DNA of 35,989 nt, taken from positions 1 to 35,989 of the forward strand of contig JAAEMS010000309.1 of assembly GCA_024225275.1 (NCBI GenBank), given 5' to 3'. Positions 7,481 to 15,331 of the stretch are shown here, piece by piece; position 1 is the stretch's first letter, and the number at the start of each line of letters is the position of its first letter. Below the pieces are notes generated by a model, which saw only the letters and a list, made by a program, of their open reading frames with translations, did not search any database and was not told the DNA's origin. Source of the DNA: Actinomycetes bacterium. Its GTDB lineage: Bacteria; Actinomycetota; Acidimicrobiia; Acidimicrobiales; JAAEMS01. The position numbers and the translations under genes are program-made.

Positions 7481-8479
7481 ATGCGAGCGTGGAGAGTGCA
7501 CGAACTGGGTGATCCCGCCGAGGTCCTGGGGCTCGAGTACCTGCCCGACCCCGATCCCGGTGCCGGCCAATTGGTCCTGACCGTACACGCATGCGCCCTG
7601 AACTTCCCTGACATCCTCCAGTGTCGGGGCGAGTATCAGGTGAAGCCTCCCCTCCCCTTCATCCCCGGCCTCGAGGTGTGCGGCACGGTCGTCGCCACCG
7701 CCCCCGGGCTCGAGGCCCGGATGGGTGAGCGGGTGGTGGCCCCTCCAGCTCAGCCTCACGGCGGTCTGGCCACCCGAACCGTGGTCGATGCCCACGAGGC
7801 GTTTCCGGTCCCCTACACCATGACCGACGCCGAGGCCGCGGGCCTGACAGTGACCTACCAGACCAGCTGGTTCGCCCTGTTCCGCCGGGCCCGTTTGCGT
7901 CCGGGCGAGACCGTGCTGGTCCACGCCGGAGCGGGTGGGGTTGGTTCGGCGGCCATCCAGCTGGCGAAGAGCGCGGGCGCCGTCGTGTTCGCCACCGCCG
8001 GCGGTCCCGCCAAGACCGAGGTGTGCCGCGAACTGGGGGCTGACGTCGCCATCGACTATCTGGCCGACGACTTCGTCGAGATGGTGAAGGACCTCACCGG
8101 CGGCGAAGGCGTCGATGTGGTCTACGACCCGGTGGGCGGTGACACCTTCGACCGGTCCCGCCGGATCGTGGCGTGGGAGGGGCGTATTCTGCCGATCGGG
8201 TTCACTTCGGGCCGCATCGCTGACGCGCCCACCAACCACGCACTCCTGAAGAACTACTCTGTCGTCGGGGTGCACTGGGCCCGGTATCGCGACCATGATC
8301 CCGACGCGGTGATCGAGTGCCATCATGAGCTCTGCCGCCTGTACGAGCAGGGATCGATCAAACCACTGGTGGGCGCCGAACACCCCCTCGAGGACGCACC
8401 GGCGGCCCTGACCGCCCTCGGCAGCCGGTCCACCGTGGGCAAGATCGTTGTTCTCTGCGAGCCTCGGAGCCGTTCATGA
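7481..8479 (+). CDS. NADPH:quinone oxidoreductase-like MDR protein
   Basis: A 332-residue zinc-free medium-chain dehydrogenase/reductase of the quinone oxidoreductase group, which reduces quinones or activated double bonds with NADPH. The N-terminal GroES-like domain contains ALNFPDILQCRGEY and the PGLEVCGTV strand typical of this group, with no zinc-ligand Cys/His set. The Rossmann motif AGAGGVGSAAIQLAK starts at residue 149, and the YDPVGGDTF segment follows the nucleotide domain. The start is ATG 7481, 6 bases behind a TAGCGT hexamer. Its stop overlaps the start of the DinB-like gene by 4 bases (ATGA, 8476-8479), so the two are coupled. Actual substrate unknown. Confidence 0.88.
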   Translation: MRAWRVHELGDPAEVLGLEYLPDPDPGAGQLVLTVHACALNFPDILQCRGEYQVKPPLPFIPGLEVCGTVVATAPGLEARMGERVVAPPAQPHGGLATRTVVDAHEAFPVPYTMTDAEAAGLTVTYQTSWFALFRRARLRPGETVLVHAGAGGVGSAAIQLAKSAGAVVFATAGGPAKTEVCRELGADVAIDYLADDFVEMVKDLTGGEGVDVVYDPVGGDTFDRSRRIVAWEGRILPIGFTSGRIADAPTNHALLKNYSVVGVHWARYRDHDPDAVIECHHELCRLYEQGSIKPLVGAEHPLEDAPAALTALGSRSTVGKIVVLCEPRSRS

Positions 8480-9180
8480 CCGCCCTGTCGGCGGGGTGGG
8501 ACGCCGACCTCCATACCATCCGGCGGGAGGCCGGACGGATCGTGCAGGTGGCCGACGACCCCAACATCGAAGTACCCACCTGTCCGGGCTGGACCGTCAT
8601 CGACCTCCTGTGGCACGTGGTCCAGGTCGAACAGTTCTGGCATCAGATCGTGAGCCGGCGGCTCGACGACCGGGATCGAGTCGTCTTCCCGGAACGGCGC
8701 TCCGACTATGCCCTTCTCCACTGGACGATGATCGGCGCCCGCGACCTCGTCGAGCTCTTGACCGAACGGGGCCCGGTGGTCGACCACTGGACCTGGATCG
8801 ATTCGGCCCCTGACGGCTGGGTGGCCCGTCGGGTGGCGAACGAGCTCACCGTGCACCGGACCGACGCCCAGTTCGCGGCCGGGAAGGCAGTGACCATCGA
8901 GACCACGCGGGCCATCGACATCGTCGACGAGCGCTTGGGCTGGATGCTGTCCGGGCCCGATGGCTCCCCGCCTGCCGGTCGTCTTGCCGTCGAGGTCACC
9001 AACGGTCCCGAGGGGATGGTGGCCTGGGAGAGGGCCGTCCCGGAGCTCACAGCCCCCACCCGCGTGACCGGCGAGGCCGAGGCCGTGGTGGGACGCCTCT
9101 ACGGACGCCCCATCGTGGGGGCGGTAGAGGTCGAGGGCGACGAAGAGGGTCTCCATCAGGCCCTCGACCGGCCTCGATAG
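8476..9180 (+). CDS. TIGR03083/maleylpyruvate isomerase-like DinB-fold protein
   Basis: A 234-residue protein of the actinobacterial maleylpyruvate-isomerase N-terminal / TIGR03083 group, a DinB-like four-helix fold. The N-terminal part has the family PTCPGWTVIDLLWHV stretch (about residues 34-48), with His47 as one likely metal ligand; His128 in NELTVHRTDAQ is the second typical position, followed by a C-terminal beta-rich MDMPI-like part. Characterised relatives use mycothiol as a cofactor, but most family members have no known activity. The start ATG overlaps the upstream MDR stop by 4 bases. Function in a thiol-dependent transferase or isomerase reaction is inference. Confidence 0.8.
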   Translation: MTALSAGWDADLHTIRREAGRIVQVADDPNIEVPTCPGWTVIDLLWHVVQVEQFWHQIVSRRLDDRDRVVFPERRSDYALLHWTMIGARDLVELLTERGPVVDHWTWIDSAPDGWVARRVANELTVHRTDAQFAAGKAVTIETTRAIDIVDERLGWMLSGPDGSPPAGRLAVEVTNGPEGMVAWERAVPELTAPTRVTGEAEAVVGRLYGRPIVGAVEVEGDEEGLHQALDRPR

Positions 9181-9195
9181 GAGCAAACCGAGGTC
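9170..9195 (+). terminator. Possible hairpin between the DinB-like gene and the ThDP enzyme gene
   Basis: GGCCTCG (9170-9176) can pair with CGAGGTC (9189-9195), 7 bp with one G-T wobble and a 12-base loop. It overlaps the stop codon at 9178-9180. No T-run, so termination is uncertain. Confidence 0.25.
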
Positions 9196-9229
9196 AAGAT
9201 CCTGGCCGTGGCCGGGGATTTCGAGTGAG

Positions 9230-10876
9230 ATGGCAGCCATGGCTCACATGACCGGCGGCGAAGCTGTCGCCCGCACCCTCGAAGCGCTCGGTGTCACCAA
9301 GGTGTTCGGCATCGTCAGCGTGCACAATCTCCCGATCTACGACGCTCTCACCCGCGTCGTCGGTATCGAGGTGGTTCGGGCCCGCCACGAACAGGCCGCG
9401 GTCCACGCGGCCGACGGGTTCGCCCGGGCCACCGGCCGGCTCGGCGTGGCCCTCACCAGCACCGGACCGGGTGCCGCCAACGCGGTGCCCGGGCTCTACG
9501 AGGCCAAGTTCGGGTCCTCGCCGGTGCTGATGATCACCGGCCAGACCGAATCATCGGTGTATGGGAAGGGCAAGGGGTTCGTCCACGAGCACGAGACCCA
9601 GGTCGAGATGCTGGGTTCGGTGGTCCGCCGGGTCGAGTCAGTCCGCCGCCCGGCCGATATCCCCACGATCGTCGACCTGGTGGGGCGCGATTGTCTGACC
9701 GGACGTCCGTCCTCGGGTGCCGTCGAGATCCCGATCGACTACCAGTACCTGGAGATGGACCATGAGATTCCCGGTCCCCGGCCCATTGATCGGCGCCAGA
9801 GCGACATCGAGCTGATCGAGCAGGCGGCTGAGCTGCTGTCCGGGGCCGAGCGGCCCCTCATCTGGGCGGGCGGTGGTGTGGTTTCAGCCGACGCATCCCC
9901 CCAGCTGATCGCGCTGGCCGAGAAGCTCGACGCGCCGGTCATCACCACCCTCGAGGGGCGGGGTGCCATTCCCGAGACCCATCGGCTGGCCCTCGGCCCC
10001 CGTACCGAGCGGCCGGCCATGACCCCCATCATCGAGGAGGCTGATGTCGTTCTGGCCGTCGGGACCCGCTTCCAGAACTACTCGACCAGGGTGTGGCGCC
10101 TGCCCATCCCGGGCCGGATCATCCACCTCGACGCCGATCCGCACATGATCGGCCTGAACTACCGGGCCGAGGTGGGCATTGTGGGCGACGCCCAACTGGG
10201 TCTCGCCGCCCTGGGTGAGGCCGTCACCGGGGGCAACACCGACTCGGGATACCTCGACCGGGCGGCCAAATCGGTCGAGGCCGATCTCGAGCGGTCACGG
10301 GAGGAGATCGGGCCCGACCACCAGGCCATCTGCGGGATCATCCGCCGCCTACTGCCTGACGACGCGGTGATCGTCCGTGACTCGACGGTGCCCAACTACC
10401 TGTGGGGCAATCGCACCCTTCCCATCCTGGCGCCGCGAACCTCGATGCGCCCGTCGTCGAGCTCCATCGGGCCCGGGATCGGCCTGGCCTTCGGCGCCGC
10501 CGTCGGATCCCGGGCCCGGACGTTCCTCATGGTCGGCGACGGGGGTTTCCAACTACTGATCGGCGAGCTGGCGAGCATCGCCGAGTATCAGCTCCCGATT
10601 GTGATCTGTGTCTTCAACGACGGAGGCTATGGGGTTCTGCGAATCATCCAGGATGCGGTGTTGGAAGCCCGCACTGGTGTGGATCTGCACACTCCTGACT
10701 TTGCCGCAGTAGCCCGAGGTATGGGTCTCGATGCCGCGTCGGTGGATTCGGTCGACTCGTTCGAGGCGGTCTTCGCCGAAGCCGTCGAGCGTCCGGGACC
10801 AACCCTGATCGATGTCGCCATGGGCGGCCTGGCCCCCATGAGCTTCAGGCTGCCGCCCCATCAGCGCCGCCCCTGA
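9230..10876 (+). CDS. Thiamine diphosphate-dependent enzyme, acetolactate synthase-like
   Basis: A 548-residue cytosolic enzyme of the acetolactate synthase / benzoylformate decarboxylase superfamily. The N-terminal Pyr domain carries the proton-relay Glu54 in ARHEQAA. The central domain (about 195-330) includes the PLIWAGGGV strand typical of TPP_enzyme_M. The C-terminal PP domain has the diphosphate/magnesium motif GDGG at 436-439 and NDGGYG at 463-468, with the expected spacing. All cofactor residues are present, so it should be active on a 2-keto acid or acyl-CoA, but I cannot say which. It is not obviously IlvB, as no small regulatory subunit is near. Starts at 9230, 9239 and 9248 are all ATG. 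The last 32 bases overlap the 3' end of the convergent glycosyltransferase gene. Confidence 0.86.
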   Translation: MAAMAHMTGGEAVARTLEALGVTKVFGIVSVHNLPIYDALTRVVGIEVVRARHEQAAVHAADGFARATGRLGVALTSTGPGAANAVPGLYEAKFGSSPVLMITGQTESSVYGKGKGFVHEHETQVEMLGSVVRRVESVRRPADIPTIVDLVGRDCLTGRPSSGAVEIPIDYQYLEMDHEIPGPRPIDRRQSDIELIEQAAELLSGAERPLIWAGGGVVSADASPQLIALAEKLDAPVITTLEGRGAIPETHRLALGPRTERPAMTPIIEEADVVLAVGTRFQNYSTRVWRLPIPGRIIHLDADPHMIGLNYRAEVGIVGDAQLGLAALGEAVTGGNTDSGYLDRAAKSVEADLERSREEIGPDHQAICGIIRRLLPDDAVIVRDSTVPNYLWGNRTLPILAPRTSMRPSSSSIGPGIGLAFGAAVGSRARTFLMVGDGGFQLLIGELASIAEYQLPIVICVFNDGGYGVLRIIQDAVLEARTGVDLHTPDFAAVARGMGLDAASVDSVDSFEAVFAEAVERPGPTLIDVAMGGLAPMSFRLPPHQRRP

Positions 10877-11735
10877 CCAAGCTGGCCGGTGGAGCACCCG
10901 TCCGCCCCCGCACTACGTCCAGCAGGGCCCGCAGCCGGGCCCCGGGATGGAACACATAACCCCGCCGGTCGTGGCCGATCAGGCCGCACCCGAGTTGGCC
11001 TGCCGCGATGAGCCAGCGGATCACGGCGTGGTAGAGGCCCGAGTGGCGGGCGACCAGCTGGATGGTGTTGCGTTGCTGGAGGTAGTCGACCACCGGCGTG
11101 CCGGGCGAGACATGGAGGTTGCGGACGCCGGCGTCGGTGGCCAGTACCACCCGCCAGCCTTGCCCGCGGGCGCGGGCGCCGAGGTCGGCCTCCTCGCAGT
11201 AGGCGAAGTAGCGCTCGTCGAACAGGCCGATATCGCTCAGGCACGCCCGCCGGGCTCCGAACAGGGTCCCGTGCGGATAGTCGACCTCGACGGGTGCAGT
11301 GCCAGCTTGGGTGGACCGGGCCACGGTCATGCCGCCGAAGTAGGGGTCGAAGACCTGGCGGCTGTGGTCGCCGACGTCGGCGCTCACCAATCCGATGTCG
11401 GGGGCATGGTTGCCGGCTCGCATGAGACGGGCGAGGGCGTCAGGGTCGGGGCTGACGTCGTGGGGTGAGACGAAGACCCACTCCTGGTCAGGGCGGCCGG
11501 CGAGCCAGGCAGCCAGACCGGCGTTGGCCGCGGGCCCGAAGCCGGTGTTGGAACTGAGCTCGAGGAGGAACACGTCCGGGCATTCACGCCGGATCAGCTC
11601 CAGATCAGGGGTGGGCGACCCATTGTCGACGACGATCACATCGACCTCGACCCCTTCCTGGGCCCTGAAGGCCCCGACGGTGGCCACACAGTGCCGAGCC
11701 TGCTCCCGATGCACCACCACCACCGTCACCCGCAT
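10845..11735 (-). CDS. Family 2 glycosyltransferase
   Basis: A 296-residue GT-A fold glycosyltransferase, similar to rhamnosyltransferases that extend cell-surface glycans. The nucleotide-binding DNGS is at 37-40 after a VVV-rich first strand, the NTGFGPAANAGL segment at 63-74 is a GT2 hallmark, and the DxD equivalent is in SPHDVSPDPDA near 93. The acidic catalytic stretch AYCEEADLGAR (Glu181, Glu182, Asp184) and the following GQGW are family-typical. No transmembrane helix is evident apart from a weakly hydrophobic segment near 240-255. The ATG at 11735 has a GAGACT hexamer 6 bases upstream, so it may be leaderless. It lies 89 bases downstream of the conservon GTPase on the same strand. It shares 32 bases with the convergent ThDP gene. 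Confidence 0.87.
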   Translation of the reverse strand: MRVTVVVVHREQARHCVATVGAFRAQEGVEVDVIVVDNGSPTPDLELIRRECPDVFLLELSSNTGFGPAANAGLAAWLAGRPDQEWVFVSPHDVSPDPDALARLMRAGNHAPDIGLVSADVGDHSRQVFDPYFGGMTVARSTQAGTAPVEVDYPHGTLFGARRACLSDIGLFDERYFAYCEEADLGARARGQGWRVVLATDAGVRNLHVSPGTPVVDYLQQRNTIQLVARHSGLYHAVIRWLIAAGQLGCGLIGHDRRGYVFHPGARLRALLDVVRGRTGAPPASLVRGGADGAAA

Positions 11736-11824
11736 CCCGACAGTCTCCCACGCCAGAACCCTTCGGTTCGACCGGAGCTCTTGTCATCTGGTGGCCCAGC
11801 GCCCGAGAGGGGAAGCAACCATGT

Positions 11825-12415
11825 TCAAGTTCTGGCGATGGCGTGTTGGACCAGGTGGAGGAGGGTGTCGCGGGTGGCGGCGCGATCGCGAGCGTCGATG
11901 ATGACGATCGGTATGTCGGGCGACAGGGTAAGGGCCTCGCGGACGTCCTCGATGGTGTGGCCTACCTCGCCGTTGAAGGCATTGATCGCGACCAAGAACG
12001 GTGCGCCCCGCTGTTCCATGAAGTCGATGGCCGGGAAGCAGTCGCCGAGCCGGCTGGTGTCGACCATGATGACCGCTCCGATGGCGCCCCGCACGAGGTC
12101 TTCCCACATGAATTGGAACCGGTCCTGTCCCGGGGTGCCGAACAGGTAGAGGATGAGATCGTCGCCCAGGGTGAGTCGCCCGAAGTCCATGGCCACCGTG
12201 GTGGTGGTCTTGGTCGAGGCGTCGCCGATGTCGTCGATGCCAACGCTCAGCGACGTCATGGCCGCTTCGGTCCGCAGAGGGGTTATCTCCGAGATCGAGC
12301 CGACGAACGTGGTCTTGCCAACTCCGAAGCCGCCGGCCACAACCATCTTGACCGGGATGGGCGCCACCTGGGCGACACCGCCCGGGGTTGGGTCGTCAGA
12401 GTGCCTGAAGGCCAT
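11825..12415 (-). CDS. Small GTPase of the conservon (CvnD/MglA-like) family
   Basis: A 196-residue Ras-like GTP-binding protein, the output element of actinobacterial conservons. The P-loop GGFGVGKTT is at 28-36 (Lys34). Switch II reads FGTPGQDRF (92-100) with Gly93 at the usual Asp position, which is typical for this family. The G4 motif is NAFN at 145-148: position 148 is Asn where the family and Ras proteins have Asp to read guanine. The DARD stretch near 174 may be the G5 region. There is no membrane anchor. The gene overlaps the upstream DUF742 gene by 20 bases, completing the order kinase, roadblock, DUF742, GTPase. Regulation by the adjacent roadblock protein is expected from MglA/MglB-type precedents. 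Confidence 0.9.
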   Translation of the reverse strand: MAFRHSDDPTPGGVAQVAPIPVKMVVAGGFGVGKTTFVGSISEITPLRTEAAMTSLSVGIDDIGDASTKTTTTVAMDFGRLTLGDDLILYLFGTPGQDRFQFMWEDLVRGAIGAVIMVDTSRLGDCFPAIDFMEQRGAPFLVAINAFNGEVGHTIEDVREALTLSPDIPIVIIDARDRAATRDTLLHLVQHAIART

Positions 12416-12752
12416 CGAGAACCCTTTCCAGGAGGTTCAGGTCGGGCCGATCGTCAACGACCTCGGCGGTGGTCGAATAGACGAGGCCGGCTGCCACCAG
12501 GTCGCCCACGAGAACGCGGGCCACACCGAGGGCGACATCGAGATGGGCGGAGATCTCGGCGATCGATAGGGGCTGGGTGGCCAGTCCGACGATCGCCCGG
12601 TTCTCGGCGGTGAGCTGCTCGATGAAGGCGGTGCCCTTCCGGGTGGCGGTGATCTGGGCCTCGATGGGGAGATCGACCTCGCCGCGGGTCCGGCCGCCGG
12701 TCAGGGCGTAAGGACGGATCCTCCGCTTGATGAAGGGGCTGTCGGGGGTCAC
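12396..12752 (-). CDS. DUF742 family conservon protein
   Basis: A 118-residue cytosolic protein of DUF742, the third gene of Streptomyces-type conservons (cvnC-like). The N-terminal RRIRPYALTGGRTR segment (about 10-23) and the DLPIEAQI stretch are the family hallmark; the rest looks like a winged helix (SIAEISAHLDVALGVARVLVGDL, broken here by a helix-turn-helix pattern). It has no catalytic motif. Its 3' end overlaps the GTPase start by 20 bases, and it begins 19 bases after the roadblock stop, so all are cotranscribed. It is thought to be part of the membrane-proximal complex with kinase and GTPase; its biochemical role is not established. Confidence 0.9.
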   Translation of the reverse strand: MTPDSPFIKRRIRPYALTGGRTRGEVDLPIEAQITATRKGTAFIEQLTAENRAIVGLATQPLSIAEISAHLDVALGVARVLVGDLVAAGLVYSTTAEVVDDRPDLNLLERVLDGLQAL

Positions 12753-12771
12753 CGGGTCAGGTCCTCAGTCC

Positions 12772-13194
12772 TCAACGGGGCAGCGTCGCCTGGAGCTCGG
12801 CCCGGAGGCCGGGGGTGAGGACCTCACCGGCTCGTTCGCCGAGGAGGGCCATCTCGTAGCCGACCAGACCTACGTCGCACTGGGCCTCGGCGACAACGGC
12901 TAGTGATGAGCCGTCGCTGATCCCGGTCACGAACAGGAACGCGTACTCCATCTCGATGATGATCTCGTTCACGGCTCCGCCTCCGAAACGCCCGGCGGCA
13001 CCATAGGCGAGGCCGATCAGGCCCGATGCCACCGCTGAGAACCTGTCGGCAGCCTCGCGTGACAGGCCGGCCGACATGGCGATGGGTAGCCCATCGGCCG
13101 AGACCACGACGGCCTCCTGAGCGCCGGGTACGCGTTCGACGAAGTTCGTGACCAGCCAGTTGACGTTGTTGGCTTCGGCGCTCAGACCAGTCAC
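12772..13194 (-). CDS. Roadblock/LC7 domain protein of the conservon
   Basis: A 140-residue Roadblock/LC7 protein, the conservon cvnB counterpart and a relative of MglB, which regulates the partner GTPase. The profile LVTNFVERVPGAQEAVVVSADG near residues 14-35 and the GLPIAMS strand are classical; a glycine-rich turn GRFGGGAVNEIIIEM follows at about 68-82. It has no membrane segment. Its ATG overlaps the kinase stop by 4 bases (13191-13194), so its translation depends on the kinase. Acting as a GTPase-activating or scaffold protein for the small GTPase two genes downstream is the likely role, by analogy with MglB. Confidence 0.92.
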   Translation of the reverse strand: MTGLSAEANNVNWLVTNFVERVPGAQEAVVVSADGLPIAMSAGLSREAADRFSAVASGLIGLAYGAAGRFGGGAVNEIIIEMEYAFLFVTGISDGSSLAVVAEAQCDVGLVGYEMALLGERAGEVLTPGLRAELQATLPR

Positions 13195-15194
13195 GGCTGG
13201 GCTCCGTGGGGCAAGGTCTCGCCGCGGCCGTGATGGAGGCCGTTCCGGTAGCGGGCGAGCATGGTGCGGACCTCTTCGGGGCTCCGCTTCGAAGGGGCCG
13301 AGGCCGGGCCCCGAGGACTCCCCGGGTTGTCATCGGCCGCTGGTGGCACCCGCTTGGGCAGGCCGGCAGCGGTGAGGATGGGGTTGGTCGGGGCGGAGTC
13401 GTCGTGGATCGGCGGTTGGGGGTGCTTGGGCATCAGGTTGGCCAGTTCGGCGTCGAAGTCGGGCTGACCTGGAATGACGTCCTCGAGGGTGGCGCTGGGT
13501 GTCAGCTGGGGCAGAACCGGGGGTGCGGGGGCAGCCTCGGAGGTGTCCGGGATCAACCCCTCCGGGGCCGGCTCAGGCCCAGGGGCCGGTGGGCTCGGGG
13601 GCGGGGGTGGTTCGATTGCCATGTCGAGCTGGGGCTCGGTGGGGGGCGCCACTGGCTCGGTCGGCGTGGGAGCTGCTTCGGTGGGCGAATGGGGAGCGGG
13701 GTCCAGTTCGACAGCACCGAGGACGGCCGAGGGGATGGAGATCACCGCGGCCGTGCCCCCGTTGGCGCCCTCACCGATCTTGATGGTGACGCCCAGTCGT
13801 TTGGCCAGATGTCCGACCACGATGAACCCGAGTGATCGGGACAACTCGAACCCGATCACGGGTGGTGTCGTGAGCGTCTCGTTGGCGGCGTTCACTGCCT
13901 CAGGGCTCATGCCAACACCGTGATCACTGATGGCAATGGCGTAGCCACCCGGGACATGGCTGCCCATCAATTCGACCACCGTGTCCGGCGGCGAGAAGCT
14001 GGTGGCGTTCTCGAGGAGCTCGGCGGTCAGGTGGGCGATATCCACGGCGGTGTTGCCGTCCACGGCGATCGGGTCGAGAGCGACGATGCTCACCCGGTTG
14101 TAGTCCTCGACCTCACCGATGGCGACCCGCAGGACGTCCTTCATCTCGACTGGCTCGCCCCGTCGTCGGGGGCTGTCGAGACCGGCCAGAACCAGAAGGT
14201 TCTCGGCGTTGCGCCGCATCCGGGTGGCCAGGTGGTCGAGGCGGAAGAGGTCGGCCAGGACGTCGGGGTCCTGCTCGCGGGCCTCGAGCTCGTCGATGAA
14301 GGTCAGCTGTCGGTCCAAGAGGGTCTGGTTGCGACGGGCGAGGTTCACGAACAGGTCGCTGATGCCCTGCTCGAGGGTCGAGGCCTGGTCCTTGGTGACC
14401 TCTGCGGCAACCTCCTGGACCCGTCCCATTGACGAGGCCAACTGACCGAGCTCGTCCTCCTGGTCGACGTCGATCGGGGTCAGCTGGGTCGAGTGTCTCC
14501 GCCGGTCGGGAGTCCGGAGCCCTTCGGCCACCGCCGGAAGGGTTCGCTGGGCGAGCTCATCGGCCGCATGGCTGAGGCGACCGAGCGGGACGGTGATCGA
14601 GCGGATCACCACCAAGGCGAGGAGGGCGGTGAGGGCCAGGGTTCCGACTGTGATGGCGGTGATGGCCTGGAAGCTCGGTCCGTCGGAGACGGTGGCCACG
14701 TCTGCGGTGGCGGTGGCGAGCAGGTCGCGCTCGAGGGCTTGGAAGCGGTTGGCGAGATCCTGATGGAAGTTTCGGACCTGGTCGGGATCAGCGGTTCCGT
14801 CGTCGATGGACCCGCGAAGATCGCCGATGCCCCCCAGATGGGAGAACAGGCCGGTCAGGTCAGTAGTGGTGAGCCCGGCGAGCGCCGAGGCCTGCGCGGT
14901 CAGCCGAGTGGTGGCGGCGTCGACGACAGGGCGCTGCTCCAGTAGTTCGGCCGCTGCGACACTGGTGGCACCGTCGCCACTGGTGGCCACCATTGACTGG
15001 AAGGCCTCGACCCCGACCTGATGGGCCACGTCGGAGACCAGGTCGGCTAGAGCGATGCTCTCGGCGCCCGAGGAAGCGCTGGATGAACGGTGGCGGCTGT
15101 CGAGGGCGGTACTGACCCCGAAGACGGTCAGGGCCAGTATCGGGACGGCAACCAGCACCATGATCTTGGCGCCGATGTTCAGGTTCTTCAGCAT
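13191..15194 (-). CDS. Conservon sensor histidine kinase (nitrate/nitrite-sensor-like)
   Basis: A 667-residue membrane kinase, the cvnA-type first gene. One membrane helix spans about residues 9-30, an extracytoplasmic helical domain covers 31-173, and a second helix lies at 177-200, followed by HAMP (200-265). The dimer/phosphoacceptor region has LDHLATRMRRNAENLL with His321 as the candidate site. The ATPase domain has the N box ELLENATSF (Asn396) and G1 DHGVGM (Asp424). The tail from about 480 is Pro/Ala-rich and probably flexible. I chose ATG 15194, behind GGAGGA with an 11-base gap and directly before the first helix; the frame is open to an ATG at 15275, which would add 27 residues. A TACGGT hexamer at 15260-15265 also fits the shorter form. 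No response regulator lies nearby. Confidence 0.88.
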   Translation of the reverse strand: MLKNLNIGAKIMVLVAVPILALTVFGVSTALDSRHRSSSASSGAESIALADLVSDVAHQVGVEAFQSMVATSGDGATSVAAAELLEQRPVVDAATTRLTAQASALAGLTTTDLTGLFSHLGGIGDLRGSIDDGTADPDQVRNFHQDLANRFQALERDLLATATADVATVSDGPSFQAITAITVGTLALTALLALVVIRSITVPLGRLSHAADELAQRTLPAVAEGLRTPDRRRHSTQLTPIDVDQEDELGQLASSMGRVQEVAAEVTKDQASTLEQGISDLFVNLARRNQTLLDRQLTFIDELEAREQDPDVLADLFRLDHLATRMRRNAENLLVLAGLDSPRRRGEPVEMKDVLRVAIGEVEDYNRVSIVALDPIAVDGNTAVDIAHLTAELLENATSFSPPDTVVELMGSHVPGGYAIAISDHGVGMSPEAVNAANETLTTPPVIGFELSRSLGFIVVGHLAKRLGVTIKIGEGANGGTAAVISIPSAVLGAVELDPAPHSPTEAAPTPTEPVAPPTEPQLDMAIEPPPPPSPPAPGPEPAPEGLIPDTSEAAPAPPVLPQLTPSATLEDVIPGQPDFDAELANLMPKHPQPPIHDDSAPTNPILTAAGLPKRVPPAADDNPGSPRGPASAPSKRSPEEVRTMLARYRNGLHHGRGETLPHGAQP

Positions 15195-15319
15195 GGCCCT
15201 GAGGATCCTCCGGAGACCAGCGGCGCGGATGACGGCATTCTCATTGGTCTTCCCAGTCGACCGTAACGGCGCCATCTTGAGATCGGGACCCAGTTCTGGG
15301 TCGGGGGGACCAACGCGGG

Positions 15320-15325
15320 TAGGTT
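15320..15325 (+). promoter_or_regulatory. Predicted -10 element (TAGGTT) of the DUF4388 gene
   Basis: TAGGTT, a 6-base gap, then the GTG start at 15332. No Shine-Dalgarno sequence is present. This leaderless arrangement is seen repeatedly in the window. Confidence 0.55.
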
Positions 15326-15331
15326 CTTCGG

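Noticed and set aside
7382..8383. Upstream extension of the DUF2510 membrane protein
   Set aside because: The extra residues lie antisense to the MDR gene; the DUF2510 motif begins right after the ATG at 7381, which has an AAGGAG site.
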